Origin: Betaproteobacteria bacterium HGW-Betaproteobacteria-11
GTDB taxonomy: Bacteria; Pseudomonadota; Gammaproteobacteria; Burkholderiales; Rhodocyclaceae
NCBI GenBank assembly: GCA_002842395.1
Contig: PHCV01000006.1
Span: 49,000 to 112,999, forward strand
Reading direction: 5' to 3'
Length of the DNA stretch: 64,000 nucleotides
Shown: piece by piece, positions 1-8,706 of the stretch
Layout of the letters: each line of letters starts with the position of its first letter
How positions within the stretch are numbered: the first letter of the stretch is position 1
Made by a program: the position numbers and the translations under genes
Notes under the pieces: model-generated
Told to the model about the DNA's origin: nothing
The model's database searches: none
The model's input: the letters and a program-made list of their open reading frames with translations, nothing else

Positions 1-1
1 G

Positions 2-361
2 CAAGCGCAGGTGGCCGATCCGCACTGCGTCAACTTCGCCGGCTGCCACCGGCTGGAAGACCTGCCGGCGCTCTACCACCTGGCCGCCGCGATGCTGACC
101 AACGACTCGGGGCCCGGCCATTTCTCGGCGGTCACGCCGCTGCGCACCTTCGTCCTGTTCGGCCCCGAAACGCCCAAACTCTACGGCTCGCTCGGCAACA
201 GCACGCCGATCTACGCCGCCCTCGCCTGCTCGCCCTGCGTCAGCGCCACCAACCATCGCAAGACACCGTGCACGGACAATGTCTGCCTGCAGGTGATCGA
301 ACCGGCGCAGGTACTCGACCACCTGCGCCAGGCGCTGACCGAAGGTTCACGGCCGACATGA
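2..361 (+). CDS. Glycosyltransferase family 9 (LPS heptosyltransferase-like), C-terminal part
   Basis: The reading frame is open from the window edge, so only the last 119 residues are present. They contain the family 9 signature around NDSGPGHFSAV followed by VLFGPE, which forms the nucleotide-sugar binding part of ADP-heptose:LPS heptosyltransferases. A short cysteine-containing stretch (CSPC, then two more Cys) follows. Proteins of this family add heptose or related sugars to the LPS inner core on the cytoplasmic side of the inner membrane. The stop overlaps the ATG of the next glycosyltransferase as ATGA, so the two are translationally coupled. The exact acceptor cannot be told from the fragment. 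Confidence 0.85.
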   Translation, partial: QAQVADPHCVNFAGCHRLEDLPALYHLAAAMLTNDSGPGHFSAVTPLRTFVLFGPETPKLYGSLGNSTPIYAALACSPCVSATNHRKTPCTDNVCLQVIEPAQVLDHLRQALTEGSRPT

Positions 362-2364
362 ACCAGGAGGCATCCCCGTTGCGCCGGCCGCCCACCGCGC
401 AACCATTCGTCATCATCGGGCTGGTGGTCGCCGGACTCGACCTTTCCCTGCTGGCCTGGCTGGGCCATTCTCCCGGAGAACTCGCGCACCATCAGACGGC
501 GAGCTTTCTGCTCGCCGCCGGCACGGGTTTTCTGCTCCTGCTGCGCGGCCCTTGGCGTGCTGCCGGGTACCCATTCTGGCGCCGCTTGCCGGCACTGCTG
601 ACCATCCTCCTCCTCGTCCTGTTTTTGCGCGGCGGCCTGCTTGCCTCGCTGCTTCTGCTGCCGTCGCTTCCCGCCGCGCTGGCGCAGAGCGTGACGGCGG
701 TATTCTCCGCGGTAATTTTCCTGGCGGCCTGCGCGGTATATCTCCAGCCTCGGGTTACCGGCAGCGGGGCGGAAGAGCACTGGCAGCGCCTCGTGCTCGG
801 CGCCATCCTCTATTCGGTGCTGCTGCGCCTGGTCTATCTCGGCGTGCCGGAACTGCTCTTCGAGGAAGCCTACTACTGGAACTACGCGCAGCATCTCGAC
901 ATCGGCTATCTCGATCATCCGCTGATGGTGGCATGGACGATCAAGCCCTTCATCAGACTCCTGGGCAACAACGAATTCGCCGTGCGCGGCGGCGCATTTT
1001 TGTTCTGGTTCGTCACCGCGTTTTTTTCCTACCGGCTAGCTCGTGGGATTTTCGACAAGGCCATCGCCTGGCGCACGGTGCTGCTGCTCGCCGTGCTGCC
1101 GGCCTATTTCTCCTTCGGTTTTTTCATCAGCCCGGACGCGCCGCTGACGGCCTTCTGGGCGATGGCGACCTACTTCGCCTATCGCGCCCTGATTCATGAC
1201 GAAGGCCGCGCCTGGCTGGGACTGGGCATCGCCCTCGGCCTCGGCATGATTTCCAAATACACCATCGCCCTGCTCGGCGCCGCCGTGGTCTTGTATGTCA
1301 TCGTCCATCGCCCGGCGCGAAAATGGCTGCGCCGGCCGGAACCCTATGTCGCGCTGGCCGTGGCGCTGCTGCTGCTCTCGCCGGTGGTGATCTGGAACAT
1401 GCAGCATGACTGGGCCTCGTTCGCCTTCCAGAGTCAGGGGCGGCTGGTCAGCAAATCCGTCTTCTCGCTGCCTCGCCTGCTGCTCAACGTGCTCATTCTG
1501 CTCACTCCGGTTGGCCTCGTCTCCGCCCTCGCCGTGCTCATCCAGCGCCAGGCCGTGTTCGCCAGCCTTCCCGCGGTGACGGAGAAAACGAAGGAGGGTT
1601 TCCGCCTGCTGATCTGGCTGACCCTGTTCCCACTCCTCGTCTTCGCCGCACTGAGCCTCACCAAGGCCAGCAAACTCAACTGGACCGGCCCGCTCTGGCT
1701 TCCCCTGCTCCCCTTGCTCGCCTTGCTGCTCGGCGAGCAGCCGATCCGGAATGGTGGCAAGGTGCTGCGCTGGTGCCAACGCGCCTGGCCGAAGACCGCC
1801 CTGCTCTGCCTGCTGTTCTATGCAGCCGCCTTTCAGTACCTGGGACCGGGGCTGCCCGCTCTCCGCTATCCGCAAAACGTGCACCTGATCGGCTGGCGCG
1901 ATTTCGGCCCCGCGATCGAGGCCGTCGTCTCCCGGCTCGAACGCGAGAGGGGGGAACAGATTCTGGTCGCCGGCCTGGACCGCAACCGGATCGCCAGCGG
2001 CCTGGCGTTCTACCGTGCCTACGGCGAGGGCGCGGGACAGCCGGTGCGCAATCCGGCCTTCACCACGGCCAGCGAACACCTGTTCGGCGAAGTCGGCCTG
2101 ATGTATGAATTCTGGTTCCCGGCCGAACAGCAAGCCGGCAAAACGCTGTTGCTGGTTGCCGCCGATCGTTCCCACCTGGAACGCGACGCCGTCCGCTCGC
2201 GCGTTACCGGGCTGGGGCCCATTCAATCGATCGCACTGCACAAGAACGGCCGGCCGGCCGGTCAGTTCTTCTACCGCCTGGCGCTGGGCTATCACCCACA
2301 GCCGATGAACCCGGAAACAGGCCGGACATCGCCTGCCACCCAGCCCGTGGATGCCGATGAATAA
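358..2364 (+). CDS. GT39/PMT-type membrane glycosyltransferase
   Basis: A 668-residue polytopic membrane protein. The N-terminal half has many hydrophobic segments, and residues 169-174 carry EEAYYW followed by a GYLDHP motif. That acidic loop is typical of the PMT_2 (dolichyl-phosphate-mannose protein mannosyltransferase-like) family, which uses polyprenyl-phosphate sugars as donors in the periplasm. The start at 358 is chosen because its ATG overlaps the stop of the preceding gene by four bases; an in-frame codon at 268 would lie deep inside that gene. The cluster suggests a role in LPS core or lipid A glycosylation, but the sugar is unknown. Confidence 0.85.
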   Translation: MNQEASPLRRPPTAQPFVIIGLVVAGLDLSLLAWLGHSPGELAHHQTASFLLAAGTGFLLLLRGPWRAAGYPFWRRLPALLTILLLVLFLRGGLLASLLLLPSLPAALAQSVTAVFSAVIFLAACAVYLQPRVTGSGAEEHWQRLVLGAILYSVLLRLVYLGVPELLFEEAYYWNYAQHLDIGYLDHPLMVAWTIKPFIRLLGNNEFAVRGGAFLFWFVTAFFSYRLARGIFDKAIAWRTVLLLAVLPAYFSFGFFISPDAPLTAFWAMATYFAYRALIHDEGRAWLGLGIALGLGMISKYTIALLGAAVVLYVIVHRPARKWLRRPEPYVALAVALLLLSPVVIWNMQHDWASFAFQSQGRLVSKSVFSLPRLLLNVLILLTPVGLVSALAVLIQRQAVFASLPAVTEKTKEGFRLLIWLTLFPLLVFAALSLTKASKLNWTGPLWLPLLPLLALLLGEQPIRNGGKVLRWCQRAWPKTALLCLLFYAAAFQYLGPGLPALRYPQNVHLIGWRDFGPAIEAVVSRLERERGEQILVAGLDRNRIASGLAFYRAYGEGAGQPVRNPAFTTASEHLFGEVGLMYEFWFPAEQQAGKTLLLVAADRSHLERDAVRSRVTGLGPIQSIALHKNGRPAGQFFYRLALGYHPQPMNPETGRTSPATQPVDADE

Positions 2365-3307
2365 GTCCAGGCGCGCGCTCAACCTCCTGCTCCGTTTTGC
2401 GTTCACGATCGCACTGCTGTTGTTCGTCCTGCGTTCGATCGATCCGCGGGAGTCCCTGGCCACGCTCCGCCAGGCCGATCCCGGCCTGCTCCTGCTGGCC
2501 CTGCTGGCGCAGCTCGCCAGCACGGCGCTGTCGGCCTGGCGCTGGCAACTGGTCATGCAAAATCTCGGCTTTGGCCAGACGCCGCGCTTTTACTGGAACA
2601 GCTATTTCAAGGGCATGTTCTTCAACCAGGCCCTGCCGACCAGCATCGGCGGCGATGCCGTGCGCATTATCGACATCGCGCGCTGCGGCTTTCGCAAACG
2701 TGACGCGCTCTACGGCGTGGCCATCGATCGCCTGGCCGGGCTCGGCGCCCTGCTCCTGCTCGCCTTCCTCGCCTACCTGGGCAATCCCGCCCTGTTGCCT
2801 GCCGAAGTCTCGCGGCCGATCCTGCTGCTGATGGCCGCTGGCCTGCTTGGCCTGCTTGGCCTTTCCTGGCTGAAGCGCTGGGCCTGGCTCGAACGCTACC
2901 CGCCGCTGGCCCTACTCAGGGCGATTTCCCTGCACGTCCATCGTGCATTCTCCGGAAAGCGGCTCGGGCTCCTGGGTTCTTCCCTGCTGGTTCCCTGCTT
3001 CGCCCTGCTCGGTTTTCTCGCTTCCGGCCACGCCTTGGGTTTATCCTTCGGGCTGGCGACCTATTTCGCCATCGTGCCGCCGGCCCTGATCGTTTCCATC
3101 CTTCCCGTCTCGATCGCCGGCTGGGGTGTTCGCGAAGGAGCTCTGGTCGGCCTGTTCAGCCTGATCGGCGCCAATCGTTCGGCGGTGCTGATGATGTCGC
3201 TGCTGTATGGACTGATGCTGATCGTCGTCAGCCTGCCCGGACTGCTGGTCTTCATGCGTGGCCGCCATGGCATGACGCACACGATTGAAGGGCAACTCGA
3301 CCGATGA
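2351..3307 (+). CDS. YbhN/UPF0104 family flippase-like membrane protein
   Basis: About 318 residues with roughly eight hydrophobic segments. The region around SYFKGMFFNQALPTSIGGDA and the later IAGWGVREGALV are hallmarks of the lysylphosphatidylglycerol synthase transmembrane (YbhN/AglD) family. Such proteins are often encoded beside glycosyltransferases and are thought to move lipid-linked substrates, though individual functions are mostly untested. The start overlaps the previous gene by 14 bases; a second ATG at 2357 is an equally possible start. The stop overlaps the next gene as ATGA, so the protein belongs to the same envelope operon. Confidence 0.85.
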   Translation: MPMNKSRRALNLLLRFAFTIALLLFVLRSIDPRESLATLRQADPGLLLLALLAQLASTALSAWRWQLVMQNLGFGQTPRFYWNSYFKGMFFNQALPTSIGGDAVRIIDIARCGFRKRDALYGVAIDRLAGLGALLLLAFLAYLGNPALLPAEVSRPILLLMAAGLLGLLGLSWLKRWAWLERYPPLALLRAISLHVHRAFSGKRLGLLGSSLLVPCFALLGFLASGHALGLSFGLATYFAIVPPALIVSILPVSIAGWGVREGALVGLFSLIGANRSAVLMMSLLYGLMLIVVSLPGLLVFMRGRHGMTHTIEGQLDR

Positions 3308-4146
3308 CAGAGACAACGCTCTTCCCCCCGCAGTGGCGCTGGCGCAGACTGGTCGCCTGCAACCTTACCGCCTTTGGCATCCTAGGCAGCTGGCTCTGGC
3401 CGCCGATGCGGCAGTTTTGGGAGCTTCTCGATCATGCCGTTTTCCACGCCCTCAACGCGCCCCTCGGCTCGCATCCGCTCTGGGCTCACGTCTGGGCGGT
3501 CGGCAGCATGCGTCCCACCGACATGGCGGCCGCGCTCGCCATGCTGGCCGTCCTGATCAAGACGGACTGGATCTTTTCCGCGCCACAGGTGCGCCGCGCA
3601 TTCTTTTCATTTCTTTCGCTTCTTTTTTTACTGACCCTGTTTCGCGTCGGCTTATTCTCCAGGGTCGTAACCGCCATGGACTGGCAGCATTCGAGTCCGT
3701 CGCTCAGCGTTGAAGGCGCCGTTCGGCTGAGCGAGCTGTTCCCCGACTGGGAAAACCAGTGGCACATGAAAGACCAGTCCAACCAGAGCTTTCCCGGTGA
3801 CCATGGCGCCGTGTTGATGCTCTGGGCCTTCTTTCTCTGGCCTTTTGCCGATCGTCTGCGGCGCCTGTTGATCGCCGTATTGCTCACGCTGTTCATGTTG
3901 CCGCGGCTGGTTGCCGGAGCGCACTGGGCTTCGGATATCTTCGTTGGCAGCCTGTTTCTCAGCCTGATGACCATCGGCTGGGGTGTTCACAGTCCCTACC
4001 TGGCAAAGAGCGGGAAATTTCTGGAGTGCCTGGGCGGGCCGCTGCTGGACAGGCTAGGCAAACTCCCCGGTTTGCGTCACCTCGGCCTGCTGGCATGTGT
4101 CCCGGCAGATTCCACAGCCCCCAAGAATCGACGTACCGCTAACTGA
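3304..4146 (+). CDS. PAP2 family membrane phosphatase/phosphotransferase
   Basis: A 280-residue membrane protein with the two best conserved PAP2 motifs. SFPGDHG lies at residues 162-168 (His167). Arg201, His207 and Asp211 fit the R-x5-H-x3-D pattern, which supplies the phosphohistidine nucleophile and its partners. The family removes or transfers phosphate on lipid substrates such as undecaprenyl pyrophosphate, phosphatidylglycerol phosphate or lipid A. It is the last gene of a four-gene overlapping envelope cluster, which favours a lipid carrier or lipid A substrate. The precise substrate cannot be read from sequence. Confidence 0.85.
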   Translation: MTETTLFPPQWRWRRLVACNLTAFGILGSWLWPPMRQFWELLDHAVFHALNAPLGSHPLWAHVWAVGSMRPTDMAAALAMLAVLIKTDWIFSAPQVRRAFFSFLSLLFLLTLFRVGLFSRVVTAMDWQHSSPSLSVEGAVRLSELFPDWENQWHMKDQSNQSFPGDHGAVLMLWAFFLWPFADRLRRLLIAVLLTLFMLPRLVAGAHWASDIFVGSLFLSLMTIGWGVHSPYLAKSGKFLECLGGPLLDRLGKLPGLRHLGLLACVPADSTAPKNRRTAN

Positions 4147-4150
4147 ACTT

Positions 4151-4176
4151 GCCCGGGAAGCCGGGCTTCGCGATAC
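4151..4176 (+). terminator. Possible terminator after the PAP2 gene
   Basis: A six-base-pair GC-rich stem, GCCCGG-GAAG-CCGGGC, lies four bases past the PAP2 stop. The downstream tract is only weakly T-rich, so efficiency is doubtful. Confidence 0.3.
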
Positions 4177-4256
4177 TTTCGAATCGCACAGGTCAGCAAG
4201 AAGGCCGGCGAGCTGATAGAAAAACACTCGCCTGGATGCTCCGTGTTGCTGATCGA

Positions 4257-4333
4257 TGGTGCCGACAGTCTGAATCGAACAGACGACCTACCGCTTACAA
4301 GGCGGTTGCTCTACCAAGCTGAGCTATGCCGGC
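4257..4333 (-). tRNA. tRNA-Thr (TGT anticodon)
   Basis: The minus strand folds as a 77-nt tRNA including an encoded CCA. The acceptor stem begins GCCGGCA and closes with TGTCGGC, the anticodon loop is CTTGTAA with anticodon TGT, and the T loop is TTCGATT. The anticodon reads ACA threonine codons. Coordinates include the CCA end at 4257-4259. Confidence 0.95.
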
Positions 4334-4414
4334 ACGGGTCGAATTATAACTGTCAGTTGCCGGCGGGAATCACTATAAACTCAGCATTCGTTCCCGTCCG
4401 TTTTGCTCATCCAC

Positions 4415-5944
4415 ATGGATACCGCAACCGCGAAACCCGATGCCCCGCTGCACATCCTGCTACTGGCGCCGACCGATGACATGATCGCGTCCCTGCAAAA
4501 CGTATTTGCAGGCAGCGGACGAACCGTGTCGTTTCAGCGCGTGGTAACCGCAGATGGCTTACGCGTGGCGGTCGCGGACAAGACCTGGGATATCGCCCTC
4601 TATGTTCCGCAGCTTGCCTCGCTGGCGGCGCAGACGGCAATCAAACTGATCGACGAACTGGGCTTCGATCTGCCGTTGATTTACGTTGCCGGGTCGGACG
4701 ATGAACGCGGCACGCAACGGGCGATCAAGGCCGGGGCCTGCGACGTGATCGACGCCGACCGGCTCGAACGCCTGATTCCTGCGGTGACACGGGAGATACG
4801 CGAGGCGCGTCGCCGCGCCGACCACCGCGCCGCGCTGGAAATGCTCGACGAGAGCGAAGCCCGTTTTCGCGCCTTGGCTTCGAATCTCCCTGGCATGCTG
4901 TTTCAGTTGCGGCGTGACGCCGAGGGGAATTATCGCTTTCTGTATGTCAGCGAAGGCTGTCAGAAACTTTTCGGTTTCAAGCAGCAGGAGCTTCTGGCCA
5001 ACGCGAACCGGCTGTTCGATGCCTTCGATGCGGAACAGCGGAAAAGCCTCGAGCAGGCCTTGCTAAAATCTGCCGCGGGCAACGTCTTGCTCAACTGGGA
5101 AGGCCGCACGCGTGGTCGCATACGCCATAAATGGATCAATCTGCGTTCGTCTCCCCGCTGGCTGGATCAGGGCGTCATCGAATGGCATGGCATCGCCACC
5201 AATATCAGCGAAAGCAAGGAAAACGAAGCTGCCTTGCGCAGTTCACGACAACAGCTGGCCGAGCTTTCTTCGCATTTGGAGGCCGTCAAGGAGGAGGAAC
5301 GGGAGCGGATCTCACGCGACATCCACGACGAACTAGGCTCGATTCTCGTGCGCCTCAAAATCGAAATCGCCCTGCTCGCCAGCAAGCTGCCCGAGACAGC
5401 GGAGAAGTTGCGCGACAAGGCATTCTCGATCGAGGGCCTGCTCGATCAGGCGATGAGCACGGCAAGCCGCGTCGCTCGCGAATTACGGCCCGGCATCCTC
5501 AAGGAATTCGGCCTGCCCGCGGCGATCGAGTGCCAGGCGGAGGACTTCACCCAGCGCTTCGGCATTCCGTGCCATGTTCAGTGCGATGGGGACACACTGG
5601 AACCCGACGCCGACACTTCGCTTGCCCTCTTCCGCATTGCACAGGAGGCGCTGACCAACGTCGCCAAGCACGCGCATGCATCGCGCGTATTCATCCGCTT
5701 GCAGCGTGAACGCAGTAACATCATGCTCGAAATTCGCGACAATGGATACGGAATTTCGGAAGCCGATATGCAAAAGCCGAAGTCTTTTGGCCTGCGCGGG
5801 ATTCGCGAGCGCATGCTCAGCCTCTCCGGTGAGTTTTCGATCTCACCGGCGGAGCATGGAGGTACCCGATTGATCCTGCGTGTACCGGAGCGAGGCGATG
5901 TGCTGCCCGGCACCGAAGAAAAGACACAAAGCGACTTATTTTGA
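4415..5944 (+). CDS. NarL-type sensor histidine kinase with pseudo-receiver and PAS domains
   Basis: A 509-residue kinase that appears cytoplasmic, with no clear membrane segment. Residues of about 8-120 look like a receiver fold, but the usual phospho-acceptor region reads DIALYVPQL without the expected Asp. A PAS-like domain follows at about 150-265. The HisKA_3 dimerisation domain carries ERERISRDIHDELG with His304 as the likely phosphorylation site. The HATPase domain has the N-box (ALTNVAKHA) and G-boxes (DNGYGI, SFGLRGI). An upstream TTG at 4403 is in frame, but the ATG at 4415 is preferred. The response regulator starts two bases after the stop, so they form a two-component pair. The signal is unknown. 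Confidence 0.9.
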   Translation: MDTATAKPDAPLHILLLAPTDDMIASLQNVFAGSGRTVSFQRVVTADGLRVAVADKTWDIALYVPQLASLAAQTAIKLIDELGFDLPLIYVAGSDDERGTQRAIKAGACDVIDADRLERLIPAVTREIREARRRADHRAALEMLDESEARFRALASNLPGMLFQLRRDAEGNYRFLYVSEGCQKLFGFKQQELLANANRLFDAFDAEQRKSLEQALLKSAAGNVLLNWEGRTRGRIRHKWINLRSSPRWLDQGVIEWHGIATNISESKENEAALRSSRQQLAELSSHLEAVKEEERERISRDIHDELGSILVRLKIEIALLASKLPETAEKLRDKAFSIEGLLDQAMSTASRVARELRPGILKEFGLPAAIECQAEDFTQRFGIPCHVQCDGDTLEPDADTSLALFRIAQEALTNVAKHAHASRVFIRLQRERSNIMLEIRDNGYGISEADMQKPKSFGLRGIRERMLSLSGEFSISPAEHGGTRLILRVPERGDVLPGTEEKTQSDLF

Positions 5945-5946
5945 CC

Positions 5947-6588
5947 ATGGATGACAAAATTCACGTTCTGATTGCCGACGATCACGCCATCGTTCGCCAA
6001 GGACTGCGGCAGATATTGTCCGAGACCGAGGATCTGGTCGTCGCCGGCGAAGCGGATGATGGCACCGAGGCCCTTCAACTGGCGAGACAGCAGGCCTGGA
6101 ACGTTTTTCTTCTGGATGTGTCGATGCCGAATCGGAATGGCATTGATACACTGAAACAACTCAAGAAGGAATTTCCGCGCTTGCCGGTACTGATCCTCAG
6201 CATGCACCCCGAGGAACAATATGCCGTGCGTGCACTGAAAGCTGGCGCATCGGGTTATCTGACCAAGCAGAGCGCTCCCGAACAGCTGGTCACCGCGATC
6301 CGGCAGGTGGCTGGTGGCAGAAAATACGTGAGTCCTGCCGTCGCTCAGCAACTGGTTGCGGCTTTATCCAAGGACAGTGACAAGCTGCCTCACGAACGCA
6401 TCACCGATCGCGAATACCAGGTTCTGGTGATGATTGCGGCCGGCAACAGCCTCGGCCAGATCGCGGAGAAACTTAACCTCGGTGTCGCCACGGTGAGCAC
6501 CTACCGCGCCCGGTTGCTGGAAAAAATGGCCCTCAAGAGCACCGCCGAACTGATTCGTTATGGTCTGGAAAATGGCCTGGTCGACTGA
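5947..6588 (+). CDS. NarL/FixJ family response regulator
   Basis: A 213-residue regulator. The receiver domain has the acidic pair Asp11-Asp12, the phospho-acceptor Asp57 in FLLDVSMPNRNG, and a conserved Lys in LTKQS. The C-terminal LuxR-type helix-turn-helix runs through ITDREYQVLVMIAAG and ATVSTYRARLLEKM. Its partner kinase lies immediately upstream, so phosphotransfer from His304 of that protein to Asp57 is expected. The ATG at 5947 is chosen over an in-frame TTG at 5941 that overlaps the kinase stop. Target genes are not evident; the CBS protein just downstream is one candidate. Confidence 0.93.
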   Translation: MDDKIHVLIADDHAIVRQGLRQILSETEDLVVAGEADDGTEALQLARQQAWNVFLLDVSMPNRNGIDTLKQLKKEFPRLPVLILSMHPEEQYAVRALKAGASGYLTKQSAPEQLVTAIRQVAGGRKYVSPAVAQQLVAALSKDSDKLPHERITDREYQVLVMIAAGNSLGQIAEKLNLGVATVSTYRARLLEKMALKSTAELIRYGLENGLVD

Positions 6589-6639
6589 TACACTTTCCGC
6601 ACACTGTTCGGCTCGACATTTCCCGTCAGAAGGATTCTT

Positions 6640-7071
6640 ATGAAAACACTAAATCAACTCGTTCGCAATCATGCACGGCAGCCCCTCGTGGTTTCACCGG
6701 ATGATTCGGTATTCACTGCCCTTCAATTGATGGCGCAACACGATGTCGGTGCCGTGCTGGTGATGTCGGATGGACATCTGTGCGGCATTTTCAGTGAACG
6801 CGACTATGCGAGAAAAATCATTCTTCACGGCAAGTCCTCACGGGAAACCTTGGTTCGTGAAATCATGACGGAGAAAGTACTCTATGCCAGTCCCGAATGC
6901 ACTACCGACGAGGCCATGGCGATCATGAGCGAAAAACGCATTCGTCATCTGCCTGTGCTCGATCGCAACAAGAAACTGATTGGCATCGTATCGATCGGCG
7001 ACCTGGTCAAGGAAACAATTTCCGAACAGGCATTCATCATTCAGCAGCTAGCGCATTACATTGCCAGCTGA
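6640..7071 (+). CDS. CBS domain pair protein
   Basis: A 143-residue protein made of two CBS motifs, roughly residues 10-65 and 75-130. Signatures include VFTALQLMAQHDVGAVLVM, GIFSERDYARK and a second IRHLPVLD-IGIVSIGDLVK. Paired CBS motifs bind adenosine nucleotides and often act as energy or redox sensors; stand-alone forms like this one are common in proteobacteria and mostly uncharacterised. A good ribosome binding site (AAGGA) lies eight bases before the ATG. It follows the two-component genes on the same strand. Confidence 0.9.
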   Translation: MKTLNQLVRNHARQPLVVSPDDSVFTALQLMAQHDVGAVLVMSDGHLCGIFSERDYARKIILHGKSSRETLVREIMTEKVLYASPECTTDEAMAIMSEKRIRHLPVLDRNKKLIGIVSIGDLVKETISEQAFIIQQLAHYIAS

Positions 7072-7124
7072 ACCTCCACATCTGCAGCGCGGGATAGCGC
7101 TCTCCACCCGAGCGACTGAAATCC

Positions 7125-7340
7125 ATGACAGCCGACAATGACACCGCCAACCTGCCGGCCCGATTGATCGCGCTACGCACGGAACATCGCCTGCTCGACG
7201 AGGCCATCAGCCGGCTGACCGATGATCCGCCCGAAGACGAACTTCAGGTTCGCCGCCTCAAGAAACGCAAGCTGGCACTCAAAGATAAAATTTCACGACT
7301 TGAGCTGGTGCTGGATCCGGATCCAGATGAATATGCGTGA
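7125..7340 (+). CDS. DUF465 (YdcH-like) small coiled-coil protein
   Basis: A 71-residue charged protein. LIALRTEHRLLDEAISRL followed by a short acidic break and VRRLKKRKLALKDKISRLE matches the DUF465 family, which is two helices in an antiparallel hairpin. Its function is unknown. No membrane segment or signal peptide is visible. It lies between the CBS gene and a DUF2189 membrane protein on the same strand. Confidence 0.85.
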   Translation: MTADNDTANLPARLIALRTEHRLLDEAISRLTDDPPEDELQVRRLKKRKLALKDKISRLELVLDPDPDEYA

Positions 7341-7381
7341 GGAATTATCGCTTCGAGCGTGTCCGCCCCGGCGGAACAGCA

Positions 7382-7406
7382 GGAAGTCGGCGCTGGCTAC
7401 ACGCCG
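7382..7406 (+). repeat. Dispersed GTCGGCGCTGGC repeat, copy 1
   Basis: Exact 12-base core at 7386-7397, in the short gap before the DUF2189 start. The tail diverges (TACACGCCG), making this one of the weaker copies outside the core. Confidence 0.6.
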
Positions 7407-7465
7407 CCGGCAAGCGTTTCAGGGGATGCCGGCCAACTATCCGATATCTGCTGCGAGGGGATGAC

Positions 7466-8230
7466 ATGGCCATTGAACACGAGACCCATCCCTTTCCGGT
7501 AATTCGTTCCGGCGTGCCACTTTCCGCTCCGTTCGAGTGGCTGAGGCTCGGCTGGGACGATCTCAGGACGGGCGGTCTGACCAGCCTGTTCTATGGTTTC
7601 TGCTTCGCCACGGGCGGATTGTTCTTCTTCCTGTCTTTTCGTCATGCCGTCCAGTTGCTTACCGCGCTAACCACCGGCTTCATGCTGATCGGCCCCTTTC
7701 TCGCCATCGGCCTGTATGAAATCTCGCGGCAGCACGAACTTGGAGAGAAGCCGAACCTCAAGGACACCCTCGCCGTCTGGCGGCGCAACCTCGCCGGCAA
7801 CGGCGTCTATTCGCTGATTCTGGTGATCTTCTATCTCGTCTGGGCACGCGCTTCGCTGGTGGCTTTCGCGCTGTTCTACGAGGGCGGCATGCCGAGCGTG
7901 GAAAACTTCATCGGTCAGATCCTGAAATTCGACAACCTCGAGTTCCTGCTCGTCTATCTCGCCATCGGCGGCTTCTTTGCAGTTCTGGTGTTCGCGCTAT
8001 CCGTCGTCTCGATCCCGATGATGCTCGACCGCAATGAAGATGCCATCACCGCGATGCTGGCAAGCGCCATCGCCTTCGTCCGCAACCTCCCCGCCATGCT
8101 CGTCTGGGCGGCACTGATCGGGATGCTTGGTCTGGTCGGCATGGCCACCGCCTTCATCGGCCATATCGTGCTGATGCCGCTCATCGGTCATGCCACCTGG
8201 CATGCCTACCGCGCCCTGGTCCAACCCTAA
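7466..8230 (+). CDS. DUF2189 domain integral membrane protein
   Basis: A 254-residue protein with about six hydrophobic segments. The N-terminal APFEWLRLGWDDLRT and the regions GFMLIGPFLAIGLYEISR and VSIPMMLDRNEDAITAM are typical of DUF2189, a family of unknown function. The ATG at 7466 is chosen because an AGGGG ribosome binding site lies just before it; the frame is open further upstream, but that stretch lies in the gap after the DUF465 gene and carries the dispersed repeat. No function is proposed. Confidence 0.88.
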   Translation: MAIEHETHPFPVIRSGVPLSAPFEWLRLGWDDLRTGGLTSLFYGFCFATGGLFFFLSFRHAVQLLTALTTGFMLIGPFLAIGLYEISRQHELGEKPNLKDTLAVWRRNLAGNGVYSLILVIFYLVWARASLVAFALFYEGGMPSVENFIGQILKFDNLEFLLVYLAIGGFFAVLVFALSVVSIPMMLDRNEDAITAMLASAIAFVRNLPAMLVWAALIGMLGLVGMATAFIGHIVLMPLIGHATWHAYRALVQP

Positions 8231-8289
8231 CCGCCGGGAACCATCACACGTTCCACGAGTGACAGGAGCGCGAACCCTTGTACTCTCGT

Positions 8290-8366
8290 TGGCCCGCCCG
8301 ACAGGACTCGAACCTGTTACCCCCGGCTTAGAAGGCCGGTGCTCTATCCAGATGAGCTACGGGCGG
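8290..8366 (-). tRNA. tRNA-Arg (TCT anticodon)
   Basis: The minus strand forms a 77-nt tRNA with encoded CCA. The acceptor arms CCGCCCG and CGGGCGG are fully complementary, the anticodon stem CCGGC/GCCGG encloses CTTCTAA, and the T arm is ACAGG-TTCGAGT-CCTGT. The anticodon TCT decodes AGA arginine codons. Confidence 0.95.
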
Positions 8367-8479
8367 CCCGGACATCGACAGAAAATCCACGCGAGCAAGA
8401 ATTCAGCGAACTGGCTAAAAAAGCCGTTTCAAACAGATTGATTGATGGTGGATACAAGCTTGTTCAGCAGGTCCTGAAC

Positions 8480-8556
8480 TGGTCGGGGTGAAAGGATTCG
8501 AACCTTCGACATCTTGCTCCCAAAGCAAGCGCGCTACCGGGCTGCGCCACACCCCG
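8480..8556 (-). tRNA. tRNA-Pro (TGG anticodon)
   Basis: The minus strand forms a 77-nt tRNA with encoded CCA. The acceptor arms CGGGGTG and CACCCCG pair, and the anticodon stem CTTGC/GCAAG encloses TTTGGGA. The anticodon TGG reads CCA and related proline codons. Confidence 0.95.
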
Positions 8557-8644
8557 AGCAGCGAATTCTACAGAACGAAGGTAGCCAGGGTCAATCGACA
8601 TTGCGTACAGAGTGGTATTAATCACCTGATGAGTGAAATCGATC

Positions 8645-8673
8645 TTGCAGGAGTTCAACATTTGGTTTATAAA
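8645..8673 (+). promoter_or_regulatory. Sigma70-type promoter for dksA
   Basis: TTGCAG and TATAAA are separated by exactly 17 bases, close to the sigma70 consensus. The predicted start is near 8680, leaving a leader of about 27 bases before dksA. Confidence 0.6.
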
Positions 8674-8706
8674 GCCCGCTTTCACAAGCACACATAGACC
8701 AACGCG

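Noticed and set aside
4243..4479. Open frame running through tRNA-Thr into the kinase gene
   Set aside because: It overlaps a well-folded tRNA and the kinase start, and has no family match.
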